Part shown: positions 55,370 to 64,000 of the stretch, piece after piece | How the letters are laid out: the number at the start of each line of letters is the position of its first letter | Numbering within the stretch: position 1 is the stretch's first letter | Source: Tetrapyrgos nigripes | Taxonomy: Eukaryota > Basidiomycota > Agaricomycetes > Agaricales > Campanellaceae | DNA: 64,000 bases | Assembly: GCA_013368315.1 (NCBI GenBank) | Contig: JAACJM010000024.1 | Location: forward strand, 558,001 to 622,000 | Direction of reading: 5' to 3' | Translations under genes and position numbers: made by a program | The notes under the pieces: model-generated | Database searches by the model: none | Seen by the model: the letters and a program-made list of their open reading frames with translations, nothing else | What the model was told of the DNA's origin: nothing

Positions 55370-56367
55370 ATGTCTTCTACTGTAACTTCTTCTACTGCTC
55401 TCGTTCATGAGCCTCTTGATGTTTCCGCCCTTCTTTCTGTGTTTATGGTAAAGTGGAGAGAGGAACATCTGGAACCTATACTTGTGGAAAAGCCTATTCC
55501 AGCTATTGAGTTTTGAAAGCCCGTGATAATCACAACAGGTTGCAGGCGGAGTTCGACACTGCACAGGAATTGTGGGAGGCATGGGAAGATGATCAGAAGG
55601 ATGCGGAAAGTGCACGGCAGGTGGAATTGGAGGTGGAAGAGGCAAAGAGGTTAGCAGAGTGGGTTGAGAAGGAGAATGCTTGGAAGGAAGCAGAAAGGCT
55701 GAGGGAAGAAGAGGAACGAATGAAGGAGCAGGAAACGCGTATTGCTGAGCCGGAAGACGAGGAAGACAGAGAAGGTGAAGAAGAGGAAGAGGTCGTCAGT
55801 GCGGGTAAGTTGAAACCCGTGGTAGAGCTTCGGAAGAGGTGGATTAGTATAGAAAATGCGGAAGCAGGTCCGTCGAAGAGGATGCGGTCTTCATTGGAAA
55901 ACGAGGGGGTAAGTTGTTGGCTTTTCTGCATAGGCTCCGCTGATTTCCTATAGCCTTGCACATTTTGTGCTGGGAAAAAACAAACTTGTTTCCGTCAGGA
56001 GGCTGGGGAATCAGGTATGGTCCGGAAAGCGTGCCAAGCGTGCTTTGAAAAGAAGCACTCTTGTTCCTTGAGTGGCTGGTCCAATTTCAGGTCTGAACCA
56101 GGGATGCTCGGAATCCAACTCACTATCCTCCACCACTCCATGATCACTTCTCAGTATACCATGACCATGGCAAAGAAGCAGGGAATCAAGTTAGATTTGA
56201 CGGATGACGAAGAGGACGTGAGGGAAAAGGCGATGTTGCAGATTCCAGAAGAGGTGGAGCGAAAAGGAAGGAAGGTGAAAGGGAAAGGAAAAATGAAGGC
56301 TACCGGGTCCCGAAGCAAGCCGACATTGGAAGTAGATGGAACGGACTTTGTAAAATATTGTATATAG
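55370..56367 (+). pseudogene. Antisense accessory ORF of the gypsy element, frameshifted
   Basis: Plus-strand ORF between pol and 3' LTR, opposite to pol. It starts at 55370 (MSSTVTSSTALVHEPLDV), meets TGA at 55514-55516 in a T-run where losing one T would explain the shift, then continues as a highly charged coiled-coil segment (LEVEEAKRLAEWVEKENAWK) and an acidic block. After a possible intron (about 55910-55998) follows KACQACFEKKHSCSLSGW, a C-X2-C-X6-C cluster like half of a fungal Zn2Cys6 finger. Function unknown; comparable extra ORFs occur in other basidiomycete gypsy elements as far as I recall. Its own orientation argues for separate transcription. Confidence 0.6.
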
Positions 56368-56521
56368 ATATTGCATGTAATGGATACTCGACTGGACCCG
56401 GATGGGCAAACACCTTTTCTTGTAAAATTTCAAGTGTGAATAAGATCAATCAGAATTACTCAGAAATAACTTAGAAACAGATGAGACAGAGATGGAGAAA
56501 GTGGAAAGCGCTTGGAAGTGA

Positions 56522-59500
56522 TTATAATGGAAGTGGACTGGGTTTTGTCAGATTCTTCTTGTGAAAGTCTGTAATCGCTTTGTCGGCTGTAAGCTCATCT
56601 GCCAGAATCCATGAGAATTCCTTGTCAGTGCCTTCGTAACCAGACCACTGTACCATGTATAAGAGAGGACATTTCCGGTGGCGCTGATTGATTTTCGAGT
56701 TTAAGATTTCAGTGATTTTGTATTGGAGTTCACCTTCAATCTTGACTGGGGCTGGTGGATCCAAATGTCGATTCGGAATGGTGTTGGGAACAGTGGGTTC
56801 AAGTTGGGACACATGGAAAATGGGATGGATGGCGCGGAGATAGTCGGGAAGTTTAAGGGTATACGACAGAGAGCTAGGACGAGCAATGACCTTGAAAGGA
56901 CCTAGGAACTTTTCAGAAAACTTTGAAGTAGGCCAGGTAGTCTTAATATGTTTGGCTGATACAAAGACTTTGGAACCAATAGGGATATCCGGTAAATCCA
57001 GACGATGTTTGTCAGCTTGAACCTTGTAATGTTGCTGAGCTTCCTGGAGGAAAGTATGAAGTTCCTCAAGATTGATGACAAAATGCTGGGCGCGCTCAGA
57101 AGCGAGGTTGTAGTCTGGATGAACTGTGAGGTTTGGATGGAAACCCTTGTTTGCAAAGAAAGGGGTGATTCCAGTGGAAGTGTTTGGAGTGTTGTTATAA
57201 GCGAACTCTGCAATGGGAAGTAGGGAAGACCAGTTGTCCCGTTGATAGGAACAATAGATCTGGATGTACTGTTCAAGTGTTTGGTTGGTACGCTCGGTTT
57301 GTCCGTCGGCTTCTGGGTGATAACCTGAAGTAAAATGAAGTTCCATGTCTAAGGCTTTGCCTAAGGACCAGAAGAAATGGGAAACAAATTCGGAACCACA
57401 GTTGGAAGTGACGTGATTAGGAATGCCATGTTTAGAGAAGACGTGGAGAACAAAGAGTTCCACGAGTTGTTCCAAAGTGATAGTGTCGTGGGTAGGAATG
57501 AAAATCCCTGTTTGGATGCTCGGTCCACAATTACCAGGATCGCTGTGTATCTGTTGGAATCCGGTAATTGTTCGATAAAATCCATGGAAATGGAATCCCA
57601 AGGACGGACCAGAACGGGAAGGGGTTTGAGCAGACTGTAGGGGTGATGTCGTCGAGGTTTGTTGCGACTGCAAACTGTGCAGGAAGAAACATAGTCCCGG
57701 ACGAATTCCCGAATCTTTGGCCAAGTATAATGCCGTCGGATAAGATCAAGAGTCCGGTTCTGTCCAAAGTGTCCTGCGAGTTGATGGTTATGGTGCTGAG
57801 ACAATACTTGAAGTCGGAGGTCGGAACCCGCAGGAACGAATATCCTGTCGTCTAAGTGTAGAAGTCCTGAGTCATTGAGTTTCCATCGGGATGCATCCAG
57901 ATCCTGAGCAAGCTTAAGACCGGCTTGTGATTCCAGATCGGAATCATAGGATTCCTGAATAGTGGAATGGAGTTGTTCGATATCCATGATGACTGATGCA
58001 CGGAGTGCAGGACCTTCCAGGAAAGAGGCTTGGAGCGACTCGGAAAGCTGTTTATGAGTAAAGACTGGACGGAAATTCTGTGGATTGACCTTGGCATAGC
58101 CACTATCCCCCTCTTTTGGGTAGACATCCCATTGTCTAGTAAGAGAATCCAGTTTGGCACCCAATTTACCCGGTCGGAACCGAATAATGAGATTAAATCT
58201 GGAAAGGTACTTGGACCACCGTACTTGTCGTGGAGTAAGGATTTTGGTGGTTGAAAAATATTCCAAATTCTTGTGGTCGGTGACAATGTCAATAGGGGAT
58301 CCAGAACCTTCCAGGTAATGCTGCCAAATACAGAATGCTTCAAAGATTGTGAGCAATTCCTTATCATGGACATTGTAATTTAGTTTGGCAGTGTGGAGGG
58401 TGCAGGAATGGAATGCGATGGGATGGATTTCACCAGAATCGTACTGGAGGGACAGGATAGCTGTGATAGCATAGTCGGAAGCGTCGGTTTTGACGATGAT
58501 CTGCTGGTTTGGTACCTAATGACCAAGGACCAGAGCAGAAGTGAAAGCTTGTTAAGGTATTCAAAGGATTGTTGGCATGCTGGAGTCCATTTCCACTGGA
58601 TAGCTTTCCAGGTGAGACGGGTGAGGGGTATGACAATGTTGGAATAATTATAAATGAATCGCCTGTAAAAATTACAGAATCCGAGGAAAGACTGTATATC
58701 CTGGACTTTCCAAGGGACAGGCCAGTCCAGGATAGTGCGGATTTTAGCGGTATCCATTGTAAGACCCTCGGGAGAAAGAATGTAGCCTAGGTACTCCATG
58801 GTATCAATGGAAAAGAAGCATTTTTTGGGATTGACAAAGAGTCTGTGCTTGCGGAGTCGATAGAACACTTCACAGACGTGCTTTTGATGGTCCTCCTCAT
58901 TTTCCGAGTAGATCAGGACATCATCCAGATAAACGATAACGGTAACGTTGAGGAGATCCTTAAATATATCGTTGATAAAACACTGGAAAGCGGCGGGAGC
59001 GTTGCTGAGACCGAAAGGCATGACTTTCCATTCGAAGAAACTATAGCGGGTCCAGAAAGCAGTTTTCCATTCATCTCCCTTGGTGATGTGGACCAAGTGG
59101 CAAGTGTAACGTAAATCCAACTTGGTATAGATTTTTGCATGCCTAGTAGTGTCTAAAAGCTCGGAAATCAGTGGAAGTAGATACCTATCCTTCTTTGTGA
59201 TAGCATTGAGGCCATGGAAGTCAATGCAGAGCCGGAGCTCTCCGTTTTTCTTTTCACAAAAAGGACTGGAGCCGCAAAGGAAGAGGACGAGGGTTTGATA
59301 AAACCCATGGCAAGATGTTTGTTGACGATTTTTTGTAATTCCCCTAGTTCCTGATCAGATACCGGATAAATCTGGGTGACCGGTGGCAGTGCACCATTGA
59401 CCAATTCGATTTTGAGATTGTAGGGACGATGCGGAGCCAGTTTATCAGAGAGTCCTTTGTCAAAAACATCGGAAAAGTCAGCTAGATATTTGGGAGCCTT

Positions 59501-60654
59501 TGGATCAGGCTTGGATTCCGAATTTGTGGTGGATGCAGCCTGGGCCTGTACTTCTGGTTCCGGATTGAGTCAGAGAACCATCAGATCCAGCTGATCTTGT
59601 TTACAACAGCGATGGAAAGCTGCTGCTCCGATGATAGTGATACAGGTGTCATCAACGGAAGACACCATTTGCGTGACGGAAGAATAGGAATAAATGGGTT
59701 CGTTCGGCCAGGAAGTTTTCTTGGAGCGAGTGGGTGGCTTTGAAGCTGGAAGTGGTGTGAAAACCATAGGACCCAGGTCAGTGACAAATGGCGACACGCA
59801 GGGTCCAGAGCTCGGGGAGACAGCAACCAGTTTGGGCCCACGGAATGTGATGTTTCCTTTTGCCCAGTCAACCAATGGGTTGTAGCAGGAAAGAAAACTA
59901 TATCCTAGGACGCCCTTACAAGTTGAGTCAAGATTAGTGACGTAAAAGTCAAGGGAAACTCACTCCCCCGTCGGAAAGTACACGGAAACAGAGCATACTT
60001 TATTAATTGTACACAGGACAGAACCATCAAGCAAACGTAGATGAACGGGAGAAATGGGAACGGTAGGTAGGGAATGTTCAGAAACATATAGGGAATCGAT
60101 AAAACAATCTGATGAGCCAGAGTCCAAAAGCGACAGAAAAGAAAGGCAAGCGTTCGGATTGTTAGTATGGCATATTTTCAACTGAAGGGTAAGGGATTTC
60201 ATGGAAAGAGCAGCAGTGTTGAGAGTGACCTCTTGTATGGCACGATCCCGGCCAACGCAACTCCGATCTCGTGCCAAGGTATCAGAGCTGCGGACTATTT
60301 TGGGGACTGCTCAGAAGCAGTGCTGGACGCGGTGCTTCCCATGTTGTTAGAGGTGGAAGCTGCTCGGCTGCGAGCTTCGTTAGCCACCTTGCGTTTGTTA
60401 CAGTCGTCCATGGAATGCTTCCCACCACAGAACATACATAAATTCTTCTGTTTGCAGCAGTCCTTCTCGGCCTGAGAGAGTTCCCCGTCCTTCCTGAGCT
60501 TGTTAGCCCAAGGTTTCAGGTTCTGACCGGAAGAGGACGAAGACGACAATTGAGAGTTATTAGAGGACGAAGGGTTAGAGTTGGAATTGGAATTGGACTT
60601 GGATTTCCCGAATTTATTAGGCTTTCCAGAAGAGCCCGAAGATTTTCCAGACAC
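56522..60654 (-). pseudogene. Gypsy gag (C-terminal part) and pol with chromodomain, several frame breaks
   Basis: Gag end at 60654-60295 with zinc knuckle CMFCGGKHSMDDC. Protease near 60130 has LLDSGSSDCF. Reverse transcriptase has [18 protein letters not shown], then YLDDVLIYS near 58920; RNase H continues after a frameshift near 58520. Integrase has the HHCC region HHNHQLAGHF to CTVCSRNK near 57650, first Asp in SMDFIEQL, and the terminal Glu in DGQTERTNQ. The second catalytic Asp is replaced by Asn (TSNCGSEF near 57390). The chromodomain YMVQWSGYEGTDKEFSW ends the protein. Breaks include a stop after YFPTGE near 59960, a stop near 59570, and frameshifts near 59240, 58520 and 57490. It cannot make a full polyprotein. 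Confidence 0.9.
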
Positions 60655-61189
60655 GACCCCTGCCTCTTTATATAATGGCCATATTAATCACCGGGACAGG
60701 GGAAGGGAAAAACATAATTTAACTAAGGGTAAAAAACTTGTAAAATTTTATTTCTCGCTGACTGGAAATGTCTCGGGAATTTCCTCCATAAATGGTAAGA
60801 GTTCCCAATGCAAAAGGCAAGGGAAAAGCAGAAAAATCTCGCTAGAAAATGAAAATATATCTCATTGGTTAAAGGATTTCCATTTCAAGCGGGAAAGACA
60901 AAGGGATTTCTTTCCTTTATCCTCGGAGATTTATAAAATTTCTCGGCTGAAAAACTAAATGCGCGATGAATGTGTGATGTGTGCACAATGAATGCGGGAT
61001 GAATGCCAGATGTGTGCCCAATGCAATGCGCGATGTGGGCACGCTGTGTGAGCTGTGTGAGCGATGTGCATGAAGTCATGCACAATAAGATTGAAAAAAT
61101 CTATACATTCATTATTAGGCGCACTGGTCGATACAGTATAGCTATGCTAGTCCGACATCTGCAAATCATCATTCTCATCAATGCCAATA
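60655..61189. other. Junction beyond the truncated gypsy element
   Basis: No LTR and no upstream gag. 60955-61075 consists of degenerate ATGAATG/GATGTGTGC units, a local tandem-like repeat. No gene recognised. Confidence 0.45.
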
Positions 61190-62220
61190 GGCTCAGAGTG
61201 GCGAAGAGACATCAACTTCTCTGGAAGGTAATACTCTGCATATGCTACAATGTTGTCAAACGTCTCGTCTGTCAACTTGCTGGTGTTCTTGTCAAAGTAC
61301 TTTTCAAGGTGCCTCCAAACTGGGTGTGACTAAAACTGGTGGGGCTGTTACAAGGAGCTTGCCTGTCGGTTCTTTCACCTGAGGTTCGAGGCCATCCTTC
61401 CAGATAATCAAGTAGGGGAAAAAATCAGTGTCAGGTAACCAACAGGCAATCATGACAAACCAAAAGAATTGAAAGAACAAGGGCACCGGTAGGCTTCATT
61501 TCTTGACGGTCTTCTTTTGCAATGGATTTGATTGCCTTGAGATGCTCAGCAAAAGGCCATGCTATGAGTTTGGATTGGAACGTGCCCTAGAAAGTGTCCT
61601 AGACACGAGTAGCCAGTGATTTCTGATACAATGATGAACAACATACCGCGTATTGCATTTGACCATCTACTTCACCAGAAGACAAGTAGAAAACCCTAGA
61701 CTGGTGATTGCCCTGCATTTGACACTTGACAAATTCCTTCTTGCTTTCTGCGGTCTCCAGCTTCTCCCGAGTAAAAATCTCGTCCAATACATTGATGGCA
61801 GTCGTTCCAAATTTGTTACGCCAGCTTGTGATATGGTCAGCCGCCTAATCGCCAGAACACATGAAGGTTATGTTAATAGTTATCAGTGATTGTCCAAGCT
61901 GAAAAGGTATCATGAACACACCAAGACTTCGAGAAGTCCATTTGTCCCATTCAGCTGATCCCAGGCATTATTAACGTCGTCTGGAGTGATGCTCTCCCAC
62001 AGTTGCTTGTATTCTTGCCTAGTTGGACTCTGCCACGCTCTTAAACATCCAGTAAAGTCAAGCACTGATGGGACAAAGTAGTCCGAAAACGCTTGGCGGA
62101 CATGACCTGGGAAGTTGCACAATGCAGTGGTGTTTTTGGTCTTGTCGGGAGACACAAAGCCTGGTACTGATGTTAATGTTGTCAGCTCAATCTTGATGAC
62201 GTTGGCAGGCTGCTTTATAC
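61190..62220 (-). CDS. Unrecognised multi-exon protein
   Basis: Minus-strand exons with continuous protein-like sequence: IELTTLTSVPGFVSPDKTKN through VNNAWDQLNGTNGLLEVL (about 62200-61920), ADHITSWRNKFGTTAINVLD through SSGEVDGQMQYA (about 61850-61650), GTFQSKLIAWPFAEHLKAIK through PTGALVLS (about 61590-61460), and a last piece EKYFDKNTSKLTDETFDNIV (about 61310-61210). I recall similar lineage-expanded hypothetical proteins in agarics but know no function. Introns are short GT-AG. The ATG and the stop are not fixed. It is divergent from the gene at 62783, separated by about 560 bp. Confidence 0.5.
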
Positions 62221-62782
62221 ATTAAAATTGCTCTCTGTAGATAGATATAGATAGAGAGAGAGATAACTTTACCATGACAGTAGCAGCAACATTAACTGTT
62301 GTACTAGGGCTTCACACCGGTTGACGGGGTACAACACCCGTACCATATGTAGTTCTTGAAAGTTGTGGTACGCCAGCACTTATGAGAGGATAAGTGGTAC
62401 TTATCTGATAAGGAGCCTGTTAAGTAATAAAGAGTGCAGAACTATGTGTAGTCTTGAAGAACACAGTGATGTCGAGTTACGACGCGCACAGAGTTGGAGA
62501 TCACTTGACGGCGGCAGGCCTGACCTAAGGTGTTTGAGAAGAATCAGGGAGGGGGCTTAATTATTTCATACAGGTAAAGAGATGGAATTGTGAAGAGGAT
62601 GGCTTGGGGAGGAAGCTTAATCCTGCTTAATCGCGCGATGCAATTTCCCATCAAGAAAAAGAATTGTACAGCATTCCCTTACTTTAACACCTCTGAAAAA
62701 CATAGTTGTCGATGAGTTGGCTGAGGCGCTAATAGTAATATAATAATAAGTACTTTTGCACCTAATTTCCACCTGTACCACC
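62221..62782. other. Divergent intergenic region
   Basis: Contains a TAGATAGATATAGATAGAGAG microsatellite-like run near 62240 and a pyrimidine-rich stretch before the plus-strand ATG. Probably a bidirectional promoter region. Confidence 0.4.
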
Positions 62783-64000
62783 ATGTCTACCCCCAACCGA
62801 CCTGTATCTAGACAAGCTCACAAAAACACTACCCCAGCTGCTCCTACCATCCAGCTAACACCAATCATACTCAGCCAAGATTTGTCAGCTGAGGTCCATA
62901 GACCAGTCCATAATGGCATGACCCTCAGGGCTCAACGAGACGCCCATCTAGCCAAGCCAGTGATGCCCACTCCCAGAAATCCTTCTGAAGTTGTACAGGC
63001 TGAAAAGAATGTGAAGGCCAAGGAGAAAGAAGATCGAATCGCCAGACAACAAACTGCGATTCAAAAAACGGCTTTACTAGAAGATGTGATGCAACTTGAA
63101 GACCAAGAGGCCCAAAACACTGCTGCACAAGTCACTAAGAAAGTGTCTAGACCAAGGAAGAAGAGCATAACAGGTGAGTGAGATTAATTTTGCATCAACA
63201 ACTGACTCACCTTGACAACATTGTTACCTGGACAATCTCCTGCACAAGACACCTCTTCCAACGCTGCAGAGTTCGTCAAAAGGAAGCCTGCAGAGGTCAA
63301 AAGGAAGTTGAAGCCAAAAGCAAAGGCACCAGGTGAGTGAACGCACTTTGCACATAAATTAATAACTCACGACATTAATCAGTGCCAGGAAAGTCCACAG
63401 CAGAGAGCACCACTGTCAACGCCATGGACCCAGTCAAAGAAAAGCCTGCTGAAGGTACTAACGAGATAAAAAAGCGCAAACAAGGACCTGAAAGTGAGTG
63501 CATTGTACGAAGAAAGCGGTAGGACTATTAAAGCTCACCTGATACAAAATCAGCGGTTTGTTCCCACTCCCTACATTGTATTCGTCTGTCCAATGCACAG
63601 GCAGGCCGAAAGGCTCAGAGAATAAGCCAGGTAAGTATGAGAGTGGTTACATGAGCTTCAACATCAGACTCACCTGTGTATGCAGACCCAGATCTAACCA
63701 CACCTGTGTTGCCAACTGAAGGGGAGGCTGCTGAGGAAGACAACACTGAGCTAATCTTGGATGAGTCAGGGGATGATAGCGAGAATGAGCAGCCAGCCAA
63801 GAAGAAAACAACGGTCAAGAACAAAACCGCTTTGTCCATCAGAAACGTCAGAACCCGGAGCCAGAATTTATGTATGTCCTATTTTGGTAACTGGGCGCTT
63901 CTGAGTACTGAGTCACGACATCTCTTTCTATCTTCTCATTTCCCCTAGCCCCACTCCTACGTCTGAGCCTGCCAAGAAAAAGCCCAAGCACAACTCAGGT
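62783..64000 (+). CDS. Basic low-complexity protein, N-terminal part (cut by window end)
   Basis: Exon 1 at 62783-63173 starts MSTPNRPVSRQAHKNTT and includes a charged helical stretch (RIARQQTAIQKTALLEDVMQ). Short exons follow, each bounded by GTGAGT-type donors, encoding Lys/Pro-rich KRKLKPKAKAP, then ESTTVNAMDPVKEKPAE, an RPKGSENK piece and an acidic block (NTELILDESGDDSENEQ) with a nuclear-localisation-like KKKTT. No folded domain is reached before the window ends. Such an N-terminus could precede a DUF6532 domain, as in the gene at 24672-27030, but that is a guess. Confidence 0.5.

Larger units (their letters stand above)
54446..60654 (-). mobile_element. Chromodomain gypsy retrotransposon, 5'-truncated and dead
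   Basis: Minus-strand Ty3/gypsy element with a 3' LTR (54446-55087), polypurine tract AAGAGGGGGATAC (55088-55100), pol and the end of gag. The 5' LTR and the first part of gag are absent above 60654. A further ORF in the opposite direction lies between pol and the LTR. Confidence 0.9.

Noticed and set aside
60955..61075. Regularly spaced ATGAATG/GATGTGTG units suggesting a CRISPR-like array
   Set aside because: Units are short, degenerate and lack spacer structure; the genome is eukaryotic.

Overview
The window looks like a stretch of a mushroom-forming basidiomycete genome (Agaricomycetes, probably Agaricales). Genes have many 45-75 bp GT-AG introns. The gene families are typical of that group: a multi-exon P450, an I66-type protease inhibitor, a LysM effector, a DUF6532 protein, an agaricomycete seven-helix membrane protein, a HET-domain protein and a Plavaka-type transposase. 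The species assignment is inference.

Layout. 1-10.9 kb: the 3' end of a P450 gene, then four tandem minus-strand copies of a gene encoding a protein with four RRM-like modules (the third copy is decayed), a 159-bp CACTG-ended MITE abutting the fourth copy, and a protease-inhibitor gene. 10.9-19 kb: an intronless F-box gene, a two-LysM secreted protein and a mitochondrial stomatin-like (SPFH) gene. 19-22.4 kb: a multi-pass membrane protein gene broken by a 209-bp CACAG-ended MITE. 24.7-32.1 kb: a DUF6532 gene facing a decayed Plavaka transposase, itself split by about 1.9 kb that includes a solo gypsy LTR. 33-35.8 kb: a large foldback MITE and a HET-domain gene with a premature stop. 35.9-44.7 kb: a TIR transposon carrying an intact 7.1-kb Ty1/copia element with identical LTRs. 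44.8-50.3 kb: a small TIR element, dispersed repeats and mostly unrecognised sequence. 50.3-52.7 kb: a tiny cysteine-rich secreted protein and a seven-helix membrane protein. 53.8-60.7 kb: a hAT MITE and a dead, 5'-truncated chromodomain gypsy element with an antisense accessory ORF. 61.2-64 kb: a divergent pair of unrecognised multi-exon genes, the second cut by the window edge.

The host genes do not form one obvious pathway. Several concern the cell surface or interaction with other organisms (LysM effector, I66 inhibitor, cysteine-rich peptide, HET). The strongest unusual signals are the tandem quadruple-RRM family, three CACTG/CACAG-ended foldback elements with 3-bp target duplications near a Plavaka relic, two neighbouring TA-flanked elements whose ends start CATCAG, and a copia element whose primer site matches the anticodon arm of initiator tRNA-Met.
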